Below, one piece after another: positions 19,681-30,890 of a DNA stretch of 64,000 nucleotides. The DNA is from Anodontia alba. Its lineage: Eukaryota; Mollusca; Bivalvia; Lucinida; Lucinidae. A program made the position numbers and the translations under genes. Numbering within the stretch: position 1 is the stretch's first letter; every line of letters starts with the position of its first letter. The notes under the pieces are model-generated. The model was not told the origin of the DNA, did not search any database, and was given only the letters and a program-made list of their open reading frames with translations. The stretch is taken from positions 134,684,112 to 134,748,111 of the forward strand of contig OZ024823.1 of the NCBI GenBank assembly GCA_964016985.1, read 5' to 3'.

Positions 19681-20640
19681 CTGATGCACCATTTTATTTT
19701 ATACCTAGAAGGGAAATCACGCTGAATATCAATTAAATAAAACTGTTATCAGTCACAAGTTAAAAGATACTGTATCAATTCACATGTGATTGATGATTTA
19801 TGTTTTCACTGTAGTAAACATTGAAATAAAAACAAATCTAGGATAAAACGGTTTTGGAATGGTTTAATATGTAGAACACTTTTCAAAAGTAATGCTCCAG
19901 ATACCCACACATACTAGTTCGAACCGAGGATGCGAGATAATTTTGAAGTATGTTCTGACATGCGTAACTTCTACTTAAAACATAAGCGATAAAAAGAAAA
20001 AAAAAATTTTGTAGGCGAATACCAAATATATTTCATCTCATGTATTGAAAATAGAAGAATTTCAACTCGTACTACGCACTCATAAAATTCTGATGTTTTC
20101 AATTTATTCATATTTCTTCACGTGTATTGAAAACTGCTGCGCATTCGTGAAAATTATGATGTTTTCAATTCATTCAACGAAAAAAGAAAATTCCTCTATA
20201 TATTCTTGCATCAAAGGCAGTGCAAAAGTATCATATAGCATTACATGCCCAATAAGTGCCCTTTTTGATCTAGTTGGAATGGAGAAAATGTATCGTTTTT
20301 GCTGTAATGTAACTAGCTAATAACTACAGACATACGTGTAAGCATTATCTGCGGGGCGGGGGTGGGGAGGGGGCATTAATAATTCCTTAAAAATGATCAG
20401 ATGTATACATGTGGCTATTTTATTATGTATTCTTGACAAGTTTTATAACTTTCATATCTAAAGGCCACTTGTTGGAGATTCTAATTATCATGATCTATAT
20501 TCTATGTGTAATAATTATTGGAGAAAATTTTACTGAACAGAGATTACATTTCACCTTGTGATATTGAGTAATTTAGCCATTTACACCTAAGAACACCCAC
20601 TCCCCCTTCCCCTATAAATTTAATAAGATGTAAATTTTCA
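19681..20640. other. no gene recognised
   Basis: A phrase around attctgatgttttcaattta / attatgatgttttcaattca is locally duplicated near 20085-20175. A G-run (gcggggcgggggtggggagg) lies at 20351-20372 and could form a G-quadruplex. The open frame at 20045-20320 has no domain. Confidence 0.5.
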
Positions 20641-21550
20641 AATTTTATATTAAGAGGTTTATTCGTTTTTTTTTTGTTTTTTTTTGTCAGAAATGACTAT
20701 ATATTATGCAAACAGTGAATACAAGCTTTGATCATACGCTGCGTTCTGCCATTTATGATCAGGACCTGCACTTTTTGCCAACATCACTTGCTGGAAAGCG
20801 GGTAAAGTTATGATGTTAGCGAGTCTTTCATATCATGATAGTGTTGCATTTCTGTCTGCTGAAGTAGTGGTAAAACAATAAGAAAATAATCTACCATTGC
20901 TTCTGTGTGTCTTGCATCATAGACTGTCCTGTGCTTTCAGAACAGTTCTAGTCACAGTGAAACATATTACAATAACAAAAAAGTAAATAAAAGTTTTGTT
21001 GTGTGTGTTTTTTTTTTTTTTTTTTTTTTTTTGTTTCAACTTAAAAGCATCAACAAGCAAGTAAGAAGAACTACATGTTTGAGAGTTGAAAATGAACTGA
21101 ATAATGTACTCTGTAAATTCAGGACAAAGCAAGTATAAACAGGACTTCTCAGTCCGAATGAAAGTTTGTTTATTTTACTACAAGACTGGAAGGAGTTCTG
21201 AAACATAAACCGATAAAGGGACCATTATGGGAATCTGGCTTATGCTAGTGATGATTGATACTAAGATAGCTCTGGAAAGGTCATTGTGAAAATTTTGCAC
21301 ACTCTCAGAACCTTGTGAGCCGGACTGAATATATCATTTCAGGCATGTCACGCGGAGAGCAGTTATAACTTGCAACTATCAAAAGCTTATATTATCCTGC
21401 GCATTCGCGCAATCTGATCTTATTCTTCGATACCCGTTCCAGGCTTCTGTTGGTTTTAGAAAGTACGATGACATTTGCTGACTGTATAGTCGCACGTTTT
21501 TTTTTTTTTTTTTTATTCTAACGCATTGCCAATATGATAAAATGTTACAG
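20641..21550. other. no gene recognised upstream of the plus-strand exons
   Basis: Poly-T runs at 21009-21031 and 21497-21514. Contains a family C/hairpin-like phrase (gcaaacagtgaatacaagct, gatcaggacctgcac) near 20710-20770. No exon is supported. Confidence 0.45.
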
Positions 21551-21651
21551 GAATAACCAAAGAAGAATATCTTGCGGCGACCCGAGGGAAGAAATACCTT
21601 AGTTTCACCTGTATAACATGCGCCCACAAAGCAGAAGAAGCCGAGATTGAG
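21551..21651 (+). CDS. putative exon A of an unrecognised acidic protein
   Basis: Lies between an acceptor (aaatgttacag) and a strong donor (GAG-GTACGT). In the frame that enters in phase 1 and leaves in phase 0, it encodes ITKEEYLAATRGKKYLS, then FTCITCAHKAEEAEIE. I do not recognise the family. Its phase-0 exit matches the phase-0 entry of exon B at 22556. Two cysteines in TCITC and a Glu-rich end are the only features. Supported by splice signals and frame only. Confidence 0.5.
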
Positions 21652-21689
21652 GTACGTTCATGAATAATCATCTTCAATATTAATGATAA

Positions 21690-21735
21690 CGACATATCTC
21701 TTTCTCTGTCTCTCTCTGTCTCTGTCTCTCATTTG
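21690..21735. repeat. TC-rich microsatellite
   Basis: Imperfect tctctg / tctctc repeats in the intron after exon A; a second TC tract is at 21888-21920. Confidence 0.85.
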
Positions 21736-21975
21736 ATTGAGAAAACAGTTTTGAGATGATGACCCATGGAGGAGAATGGATACACAGCGAAAATGGGTAA
21801 CTGTCAAAAATGTTTTGCCTCAATAGAAATACTCTATAAAAGGAAAGAATTCGCTCCATAGGAGCAATTGCTTCTTTTAGAGTAGACCATCTCTCTCTCT
21901 CTCTCTTTCTCTCTCTCTTCGAAGAACATTTATACAAGAAACAAAGCGCCAACAGACGCCATGATAAGAATCTCT

Positions 21976-21979
<4 letters not shown>

Positions 21980-22027
<48 letters not shown>
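21980..22027. repeat. (AC)n microsatellite
   Basis: About 24 uninterrupted AC units, in the intron between exons A and B. Confidence 0.97.
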
Positions 22028-22028
<1 letters not shown>

Positions 22029-22092
22029 GTAACACTTGAAAACATGCCTATTCAAATATATTGAAAATTTTACCATCAAAAAAATGAAAATT

Positions 22093-22212
22093 GTCCGATA
22101 AAAAATTCTGATATTCTTCATATTTCTGCTCCAAACATTGATTGTGGGTACTCGGCGAGGCGGTTTTAATGCGTACCGCAATCTATGTTTTTGAGCAGAA
22201 ATTATAAAAATA
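22093..22212. mobile_element. fold-back MITE family B, tandem copy 1
   Basis: gatattcttcatatttctgc, tccaaacattgattgtgggt, actcggcgaggcggttttaa, tgcgtaccgcaatctatgtt and tttgagcagaaattataaaa. A near twin follows at 22262; the poly(A) run 22239-22262 lies between them. Confidence 0.75.
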
Positions 22213-22261
22213 ATAATAATAATAAAAACTACATTGTATAAAAAAAAAAAAAAAAAAAAAA

Positions 22262-22403
22262 ATCAGATAAAAATTCTGATATTCTTCATATTTCTGCTCC
22301 AAACATAGATTGTGGGTACTCGGTCGAACTGCCTGAGCGAAGCGGATCTAACGCATACAACATTCTATGTTTTTGAGCAGAAATTAGAAAAATAATGTAT
22401 ACC
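22262..22403. mobile_element. fold-back MITE family B, tandem copy 2
   Basis: Repeats aattctgatattcttcatat, tttctgctccaaacatagat, tgtgggtactcgg and the inverted arm ctatgtttttgagcagaaat. The centre differs from copy 1 (cgaactgcctgagcgaagcg). Confidence 0.75.
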
Positions 22404-22473
22404 CCTATAAACCTTAGTTTTACTATATAACAGTGGGGTTTAAGGGGGTCGAAATTATATACGCATGTTTTCG

Positions 22474-22476
<3 letters not shown>

Positions 22477-22532
<56 letters not shown>
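22477..22532. repeat. (AC)n microsatellite next to the exon B acceptor
   Basis: About 28 AC units ending 24 bp before the splice acceptor of exon B. The length could influence splicing, which is inference. Confidence 0.97.
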
Positions 22533-22534
<2 letters not shown>

Positions 22535-22555
22535 GTTTGTATTCTTTTTTTCCAG

Positions 22556-22757
22556 GTTGCAGAAGAAGTTACTGAAGCAAGCGTCTTTGATGTGCCTCCT
22601 AATCTGGAACTCATTTCTCCAGCCGATGAGAGAGATGAGACTGATGACGAGAGTGGAGCAACCGTCTTTGATGTGCATCCTGTCCTGGAACTCATTACCC
22701 CAGTCATTGAGAGATGAGACTGATGATGAGGCAAGGCCACCTTTGTTGGAATTTTGG
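22556..22757 (+). CDS. putative exon B, internal duplication with 2-nt frameshift
   Basis: The acceptor is ttctttttttccag and the donor TTTTGG-GTGAGT. The frame from exon A enters as VAEEVTEASVFDVPPNLEL, then ISPADERDETDDESGA, then a second, similar unit TVFDVHPVLELITPVIER, which hits TGA. The first unit has gagagagatgagactgat where the second has gagagatgagactgat, so loss of one AG pair explains the stop. With that pair counted, the exon is 204 nt and exits in phase 0 as DETDDEARPPLLEFW, matching exon C. Either a pseudogenising slippage, an allele, or a sequence error. Confidence 0.5.
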
Positions 22758-23342
22758 GTGAGTAGACAAACTGGCGCGAAACCGCTAGGAAGAAGTAAAT
22801 TTATTTTCCGACTTAAGTGTCTCAGAGTAGGCAGAAGGATAATAATTTTGAATAAATACATAAAAGCAACAGATTTTTTTTTCAGTGTAAGATCGAATTT
22901 TTATTTCACTGATGAACGCCACTCGCGAAAATAATATACGATCTTACACTGAAAAAAAAAAAATCAAACATCCTCCATATTTTACCTTTTCAAGGGCATT
23001 ATCAAATCTTGCATATGCAGATATATGGAAATATAGTTTTAATATTAGCATACTTTCATTTCTGGAATAAGGAGGATATTCTAGAAACGTTTCTATTCAA
23101 GTTTTTTTACACAACACAAGTGTTATGAGTATTTGTAAGATTAACCTCCACGAGGAAATTTTAATGAATATGGCACACTATCCTAAAATTATTCCAACCA
23201 CGCTTCTATATTTGGAGTTATGCCTTAGAAATATAGAAATAGGAAAGGATGGATGAGAAACAACTCGCAAACGAAATAATTTTCACTGGCAATCATGAAA
23301 GCACAAAAACAGTGAAAATTTAACGTAGAGGGATAGCCACAT
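22758..23342. other. intron-like stretch with one palindrome
   Basis: A hairpin at 22869-22970: tttttttttcagtgtaagat, a spacer with tttatttcactgatgaacgc, then gatcttacactgaaaaaaaa. Nothing else is recognisable. Confidence 0.6.
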
Positions 23343-23440
23343 ATTATTATTATTTCTGCACGAAAACATATGTTGTGGCCTCGGCGCTTCTGATGAGTAC
23401 CCCCATCATATGTTTTCGTGCAGAAATAAGAAAAATATCG
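23343..23440. mobile_element. fold-back MITE family B
   Basis: tattatttctgcacgaaaac, atatgttgtgg, a short centre with ttctgatgagtac, then catcatatgttttcgtgcag and aaataagaaaaatat. Ends about 50 bp before exon C. Confidence 0.75.
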
Positions 23441-23493
23441 GTACTTTTTGGATGAAAACGCGCCTTCTTTGGAGCAATGTTATTTATTTTCAG

Positions 23494-23672
23494 GGACGAG
23501 ACTCGGAAATAGAACCAGTGGAGAGAGAAACAATCGGCAACATCTCCAGCTTCATCGCCGTGCCTGTTGCAGAATCTACTTCCAACTTGCCTCTGCACCA
23601 GACATCCCCTATCCAACAGATCGAGCTGAATGAAAGTACTGACATCGATGTAGACAGTCTATCGAGGACCTT
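23494..23672 (+). CDS. putative exon C of the same unrecognised protein
   Basis: The acceptor is gttatttattttcag and the donor GGACCTT-GTAAGT. Entered in phase 0 it encodes GRDSEIEPVERETIGN, then ISSFIAVPVAESTSN, a Gln/Pro stretch, and ELNESTDIDVDSLSRT, leaving in phase 2. Acidic, Ser/Thr-rich, no domain recognised. The phase-2 exit does not fit the better frame of exon D, so either an exon is missing or the gene is decaying. Confidence 0.5.
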
Positions 23673-24248
23673 GTAAGTCAGTCTATCTCTTCGTCAACTG
23701 AAACACAAACTAACATTTTTTTTATGAAAGGTGACTTTTGACTGTATCCCGTTGTCCATCGTCCGCCCGTGCGTCAACATTTCCATCAAAACCTTTTTAT
23801 TACTACTTGCTCAGCTTTGAAAAAGGGAATAAATAGAAGATACTTACCCTTTCGATGTGAATACCAGAAAAAATACATTCATCAAACGCTCTGAAATATT
23901 AGTAATTTCACGAGTGCGAGGCACGAGTGAAATTACGTTTTATTAGAAGAGATGAAATTATTTATGGTATTTAGTTTAAAAGTGATATTTTCCTTTTGCG
24001 TCTGCTCAGGTAACGGTGAAGACTACCGGTTTATTCCGAAACGTAATAAGAAAAATATCTATAACAATAAATAAAGAAAGAAACATAAAGATAAAATACG
24101 ATAACATGCATTTTTTGGTACATGTAATTGTATGTTTATAATGATCCTATTATAGCCTTTACAATGCAACGGTGTTATTTGTTTGTTTTGGTGCGATCTG
24201 GAGTTTATTCCTGGTACACAGTGTTTTCAGAAATGCAATTTATTTCAG
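23673..24248. other. intron-like, no feature
   Basis: AT-rich. Contains ttactacttgctcagctttg and acgagtgcgaggcacgagtg (a small inverted repeat near 23912). No exon support. Confidence 0.45.
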
Positions 24249-24379
24249 GCATTGGAAACTTCAGCTTCAGCAGAGACAGCTAGACAGTATGAAACAATCA
24301 TGGTACAACCGGCCGTTGATACATCTTCCTTTGATATTGGGGACATTACATACGCCCGTCCTAGACAGCTTGAGGAAGA
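24249..24379 (+). CDS. putative exon D of the same unrecognised protein
   Basis: The acceptor is atttatttcag (a second AG lies 18 nt upstream) and the donor GAGGAAGA-GTAAGT. The most protein-like frame, entered in phase 0, reads ALETSASAETARQYETIM, then VQPAVDTSSFDIGDITYA, RPRQLEE. The tyrosines in QYETIM and DITYAR could be phosphotyrosine-type motifs of a receptor tail, but this is speculation. Entry in phase 2 from exon C would give a less convincing frame. Confidence 0.45.
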
Positions 24380-24879
24380 GTAAGTGTAACATATTTATAT
24401 TTTATGCGTTTCAACGAATTACTGTGATTTTCCTGTGAAATTGCAATCAATAATCCCATTAAAATTTATTTTATTCAACTGTAAAAACGGAATTTTCTTG
24501 AGTCTAAAATTTCGCAAAAGGCTCTGATATTATGTGAAGTGCTTAACGTTCCGCACTCGAACCACTGACCTCACCTACTGCACTAACGTATATCTGCATG
24601 CGGCGCAAGGCGGATTATCATCTACTTGGGCTATTTCTCAGTGTGCGTATTTTGTTTTGTGTCGATTTAAAAGTTTATTGTTTATTTGAGTGTCACATAT
24701 CAAATACAATTAATTATACAAATATACAGCGAAATAAAACATATTTGATACCCAGTCCTTTTGGACTTACGAGACACTATAGATCTAAACATGATATAAA
24801 CATAGCCTATCACAATCAGAGCAATATGTACATAATTAAGACTTTTATAAGCGTTTGGTTACGCTCTGATCATCATAGT
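24380..24879. other. no gene; contains left member of a diverged direct repeat
   Basis: 24571-24672 resembles 29797-29905: both share tctgcatgcg and ggcggattatcatctactt and continue similarly for about 100 bp. The two lie on either side of the LINE. They are too long and too diverged to be its target-site duplication. Confidence 0.5.
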
Positions 24880-25741
24880 TTTTTTTTATTAAAACATTAA
24901 ATGACTTATAAACTGTAGTAAAATGGATTTACTAAACTATACATCATATTAAAACATAGAATACTTGCAACAATACAAAATCTATTAATACTATCAAATT
25001 TTAAGATTAGCACTGTGGTACAGAAGGCATGTGTCAGGAAGCTGTCTGATTGGAGCAGGGGCCTACCAAGGTCGTTTCTGGCACAAACCGTCTGTCCGCA
25101 ATTAACATTTAATTTACATTTGAAATATTTTATTTTAGTCTCAAGTGATCAGTTTATTAAAATCTCATTCTATTGTACATCTTATCACAATACAAGTATA
25201 CATACATATACAAAACCCTAGACAGTTCTTTACAGAATTATAAGAGACTAAATATACATCATAAAAGGCCGTTTACACATACAAACGCAGCAAATATCAC
25301 AGTTGCATTAAACGACAACTCTATAGAGGTTCTCGTTTAAAAGTCACAGGCTGATACAAGAACCGTAATCGCATCCCACCCCGCACAGAGCTGACGCCGA
25401 CACGTGACGCAAGTGATTGGGAGGGTTCCCTACCTACAAGCGACACGACTCTAAGCGGCAGCAACTGCACCCAGCGGAAAGCCAACTGATTCCTACATCA
25501 GCCGCGCAGTGCATGCACTGACCATGGATGACATAGCCAAATGCAGAGAACATGTGGCGGAAACCAATGTCCAGACAGCATGTCCCTACATAGACTGTGT
25601 GAAATGTGGCGCACATTCCGAGCAGAATGTGTACACGAAATATACAATCCTCAAAAGCATCATTACATAAACCAATATAAATCATGAATATCTATATACA
25701 TGTAGTAGCACTGACGACGTAGTAAAAACAGAACCATGAGA

Positions 25742-28700
25742 TTATTTACAAGTTAAAGTTTGTCGTCTTTGCATAATCTTGGCACAGGTTTTGGCATAAA
25801 TACGGACTAGATCGGGGCTTGAAAATAAAAATACAAACTGGTTTACTTCAGACAGTGAATTAAAAGTGGGATTACAATTGGCAGCCTTAGATAACAGCGG
25901 TTCCCTGAGATCGTCGTATACCCTACAATTCATTACCACATGCATTTCATTTTCAAGAATATTACAAAACGGGCATAAACGAACCTCCTCAGGCAAACCT
26001 TCATAACGACCAATTTCAATCCTAATTGGTGCTACACCACAGCGGAATTTGCTAAAAGCTGCTCTGTGTCTAATAGGAAGTATAATCTTGCAGTAGTTTT
26101 CGACGATGTAATTTTGCTTAAAAGTCTTGTATGAACGCAACTTATTTCTCCCCCTACCAGATATACCGACATTACCATTTATCCTAGCTGACCAATTTGT
26201 TACAAACTTTTCATAAATTATGTTTTCAAAATCAGCAACAAATCGACTTGATGATGGTACTGCTTCTGTTATATTTGAGTATTGCCCAAAATTGTTAGCA
26301 GCAAAAATATCCGAAACAAGGTACATCCAATTTTGACATGATCTACCAGACTTTTCGTATGCCCAGAGAGACATACGCTTATTGAGCCGGCTACTCTCCA
26401 TTGAAGCTAATTTTGACCAGTACAGACCCACACTCTTCCACTGACACACTGAAGTGTGCTTCCAAGCCATTTCACCTGCGACAGCACCGTTGGGTGTGTA
26501 TCTGCCCACCCCTAAGAAAAACCGCATGGCCCTATTATGAACAGCCTCTATACAGGAGTACGACCTTACTCCCTAAATTGATGAACTATAACTGATGACT
26601 GGCCAAACAACGGAATCGTACAGCTTAGTGAATACATTATATGGGACACCACCTATAGTTTTACATTTAGCAATTAGTAATCCAAGCGCCCTACTGGCAC
26701 TCTGGGCAACGTGTTTGACCATTATATTATAATCTAAATGCTCACTTAAAACAACACCTAAATATGTATATCTATCGGCTACACTAATAATGCCATCACC
26801 ACAGGAAAACATAGCATCGGTTTTAGATAACGATTTCGGTCGAAAATGGACGACATTACTTTTTGCCATGTTAACTGTCATATCATTTCTACCACACCAG
26901 TCATTCAATGAGTTCAAGAGTAATTGTAGATCAGCTTCAGATTCGGCTAATAGTACTACGTCATCTGCATATAACATCAAGCAAACATTTTCATCTGCAA
27001 TCTTAACCCCTAAGTCTAGAGATTTCAGAAAAACGGCAAGATCGTTTATAAACAAATTAAACAGAAGTGGCGATAACACACATCCCTGACGGAGACCACA
27101 GTTGACATCAAACCACTCAGTTTTATAAGAATTTACTCGTACACATGACTTAACGGACGTATAAAGCGATTTGACTGCTTGAAACATCTTACCAGAAATA
27201 CCAGTATCAGTTAATTTTTTCCATAACATAGACCTGTTAATGGTGTCATAAGCTTTCTTAAAATCAATAAATGCACAGAATGTGGATTTCTTCAACTTTT
27301 TCCTAGTGTCAATAATATTTACTAAAGATGAGATATGATCAGTGGTACTTCTTCTTTTTCTAAAACCGTTTTGTTCGTCAACTAGCTTATGATTTTCGTC
27401 TGACCAAGAAGATAACCGGTTATTTAAAATAGAGCAGTATAATTTGTACATAGCAGGTGCAAGACTAATGCCTCTGTAAGAGAGGGGATCGCGTCTATCT
27501 GTGGTTGACGATTTAGGAATCGGATTAATTATGCATTTACCACAGTCAGAAGGAACAATGCCATTATCAAAGCAGATATTAAATAGAACATGCAAAAAAG
27601 AAACTGCTATGTCATTTTTAACCACTTCTGTGGTAATATTATCTATACCGGTGGCTTTACCACGTTTTGCAGAGTCTATCGCCTTTTTTACCTCAAAAAT
27701 ACTAATGTGCTGATTAAAAATCTGTTGGTGCTGCTGATTAGATACATTATCAGTCATATTACTACTAGTGTTAACATCACTTGTGCTTAGCTCATTATCA
27801 GTAACCTGACCTGAACCGTTGAATAAGGAGTGAAAGTCATTACGCCATTTACGTAAAACATCACTGACATCAACAGAAATTGAGCCATCGTCTAATGTTA
27901 CTTCCATGGGTATAGTGTTCTTATTAGTCTGAGAAATACCGACTTTACCAATAGATTTCCAGAAAATCGATTGATCCACATTGCACTCATCTAGAATTTC
28001 TTCCTGTAAAGAATACCAATGAGAACGCTTTGCTCTTTGGACTTCCTTATCAAATTCCTTACGGACCCTAACAAACTTAGACTTATATTTCAATTTATCA
28101 CTTCGACACTGACTACGTAGCCATTGTTTTTCAGCACCACAAACCGATGACCATAAGTCAGCCAATTTATCAGACCACCAAGGTTTACTAGGACGATGAT
28201 TTTTGCTATTCAATGAGTTAGTTTGGCAATTTTTACGTTTGATAACTGGAAGTTCTTTAAGCATTTGATCTTTCAGAATTTTATACCAATCCGTGTAAAC
28301 GCCATCAATATCTGACTGAGTGCGTAAACTACTTTCAAGTTGTGCAATTGCTTCATTTACTCGAAACAAAAAGGCGTCATCATTTAGGAAATTTTCAGAA
28401 ATGTTGGAACTATCAAATTTGAAAAATTCTTCTTTACTATGATGAGACTCAGTTGATTTATTGGAACCATCTAACATATTACCAAGGCTTACATTCCATT
28501 TCAGTAAAGAATGGTCAGGTATTCCTACTGGATTAACTCTATGTAGACTACCAGATTGATTGATAAACTCACAACTCCTTGTAACAGAAAAATTAGAGAA
28601 ACTATTTAGATTTGAATGATTAACAAAACAGTAGTCAACGACAGGTCTACCATTTGTTGATACAGATGTGAAATCATTATTTTTTCCTCTACCATTCAGA

Positions 28701-29276
28701 AAACACATATTTGTATTTATCAAAAAGTCAATTAACATTTCTCCATATTTGTTCAAATTGAAATCGAGAATATCGCGATCTGGTATGCAGTCAACACCTC
28801 TTATAAAGTCATCTAAATCTCCACATCTGCTATTGAAATCTCCACAAACATACATGATACCCTCGTTTTGATACTTATATATATCCGATAGTAAATTATC
28901 AAAAAAGTTATTGACATCAAAGTATCTAGAAGAGTTTTCTGGTGGCAGGTAACATACACACAGTACTATGCTTAAACTGCTCGATTTATGACTAAGTTTC
29001 AACCATAAAATACCTTCGTTACTATCATCTAAAACTGAAACATTAAAATCTAAAAATAACTCATTGCGAATAAAAAAGCCAACTCCCCCAGAACCATGTC
29101 TAGCATTTTTATGAATATATTTCCTATTATTACCGAATCATTTAAAACCATCTAATTCTAAATTATTTCCACTAGTAAGATGTGTCTCCGCTACACCCAG
29201 AATGTCAATGTCAGACGCTGAAAGACACTCGGACCTAAGGATGTAATTATCACTGTCGAGATCAGATTTCCAGCCC
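25742..29276 (-). pseudogene. LINE ORF2: endonuclease plus reverse transcriptase, two nonsense codons
   Basis: One reading frame carries everything. It starts near GFWNVRGWKSDL (29272), continues as an exonuclease-III-like endonuclease (ILGVAETHL, GSGGVGFFI, YVCGDFNSRCGD, VVDYCFVN), a linker, and the reverse transcriptase (INPIPKSS, YRGISLAPAMYKLYCSI, DEQNGFRKRRSTTDHI, FIDFKKAYDTINR, LRQGCVLSPLLFNLFINDL and the catalytic MLYADDVVLL). It ends with a Cys-rich LCPFCNILENEMHVVMNC. In-frame stops: TGA near 29144-29142 after DGFK and TAG at 26575-26573 after SYSSSI. Both stand where TGG (Trp) would be expected. Otherwise intact over about 1170 codons, but inactive as it stands. Confidence 0.85.
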
Positions 29277-29410
29277 CGGACATTCCAAAACCCAGCGACT
29301 ATCTAATCCCGCCAGCGGCGCCCATCCCGAGGTCGGTCCTGTCTAAAATCGCGACCAGAAACGTCACTGTTATCACGATTATAACTGTTGTTATCTCGTC
29401 TTATTTTCAT
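29277..29410 (-). pseudogene. short Arg/Asp-rich frame before LINE ORF2
   Basis: From ATG at about 29410 the minus strand reads MKIRRDNNSYNRDNSDV, then SGRDFRQDRPRDGRRWRD, then TAG, in frame with ORF2. This could be the end of ORF1 or the basic leader of ORF2, with the stop a third defect. Not resolvable here. Confidence 0.4.
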
Positions 29411-29450
29411 TTAAATCAGTCATGTTCACCACACACTGTACTGAATGCAG

Positions 29451-30109
29451 AATACTGAATAGACCAATCAAACCTCAGGCGACTTCACAATAATATAGTA
29501 CTCTATTGTTGTCTAATTTTCTCTTTTGTCGATATGTTGTCCGCACGTATTGTTCCCGGTTGTTTCAAACAAAGGAAAATTCCAAAATTCACAAATTAAA
29601 CATAAATTAGTTTATCTTTCTATTTTTTCTATCCAAATATGTCATCCTGAACACTCTCCCAATATTCCAACACAAAAATTGTCAATATCACTGCCCTAGA
29701 AAAAGAGAATTTTTACAAAATATTGCTGTGCGAAAACAAAAACAGAAACGAATCTCTCACCCAGCAATATAGACGTGTTTTAAATGTACTTGTCCTGATT
29801 GTCACTTACTGCGCAGACGTAGCTCTGCATGCGACGTCAGGCGGATTATCATCTACTTAGGCATTTTTAATGCGTATCCTATTTTATACAGATTTAAAAT
29901 GTACTTGGTCTGATTGTCCAACATTATGCGCATGAACACACTGAACCAGATCAAATTTACGCGAAATGGTTAGAACAACAACAAAAAATAACTTGCACTT
30001 TTAACCTATTTATGTCGTTTGGACTCTTCTGTCTCTACATTTTGGACTGGTTGATAGCCATGTTTTACGGAAATCTGGGTAATTGTAGATCCTGATCAGA
30101 AACGCAATT
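29451..30109. other. no gene; right member of a diverged direct repeat
   Basis: 29797-29905 matches 24571-24672 loosely (see there). The rest is AT-rich and may include LINE 5' untranslated sequence. Confidence 0.45.
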
Positions 30110-30890
30110 TGGGCCGAGTTGTCTTCTGAAATTGGGACGACTTGGGCCGAGTTGTCTTGGGCCGACTTTTTTTTGGGCCGAGTTGTCCTGGGTCGACTTG
30201 TCTTTGGGCCGAGTTGTCCTGAACCCAACTACACGACTTTCCATAAGTTGACATATTAATGAAGGATCTGCAACTCGATTTTTTTATGTATAGAGTTTTA
30301 TTATAAAAGCATGATAATCGATATATGCCTTTGATAATAAAAATCGGTTTATAACTAAGCGACTTCTAGTTCCTTCATCAACATGTCGACTTGTGCAAAA
30401 TCGTCAAGTTAGAATGCATGCGATTTTCGCGTCTTCGCTAGGACGTGATGTTTTCTTTCCTCCTTGTCTAGTTAATTTTTTACAAGTCAAATAACGATAA
30501 TTATGTTGAAGACGACTCTTTTCGAGTCGATTATTGTCATATTTCAAATATGTCGATTTCTTTTTTGCCACTTAAATGTTTTTTTCAGGTTGACTTTAGC
30601 CGATAAGAGGCAATTCAACAAAATATGTCAACAAATGCAAGTCAAAATATGCCAGAAAACAATGACAACTTGCGATATTTGAAGTCGCAAAGTTGCCATA
30701 TAACACAAAAAGTGGAGGCACCAATACGCTTCCGTAGTATTGCGACCTGCAGTCGCGATAACCATTATCAACGGAAGTCGATATAGCATCAGGTCATACA
30801 TTTTAAGTCGACATAAAAGCAGAAAAAGTCGACTTAGTATCTCAATATTTAGATGTCAGTTATATGCCGCCATAGTATACCATGTATACT
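30110..30890 (-). mobile_element. repeat segment X plus CGGCCCAA block, inverted copy
   Basis: The minus strand starts near 30890 with actatggcggcatataactg, then ctgcttttatgtcgacttaa, tacggaagcgtattggtgcc and tgttatatggcaactttgcg. It ends in the block of alternating aactcggcccaaga units at 30225-30110. It matches 13340-14400 in order, with internal deletions. Confidence 0.65.

Larger units (their letters stand above)
24880..29450 (-). mobile_element. nearly complete LINE, minus strand
   Basis: The coding part runs 29410-25742. About 0.85 kb of 3' untranslated sequence would end near the A-run (on the minus strand) at 24880-24888. Open frames cover the endonuclease, reverse transcriptase and a C-terminal Cys-His region, interrupted by two nonsense codons. 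The exact 5' and 3' ends are uncertain and no clean target duplication was found. The density of intact sequence suggests a young insertion. Confidence 0.8.

Noticed and set aside
20351..20372. G-rich tract as a promoter or regulatory element
   Set aside because: G-quadruplex potential only; no gene start nearby that I can support.
24640..25221. Plus-strand frames of 68-100 codons
   Set aside because: They lie antisense in the LINE 3' untranslated region or its flank and have no domain.
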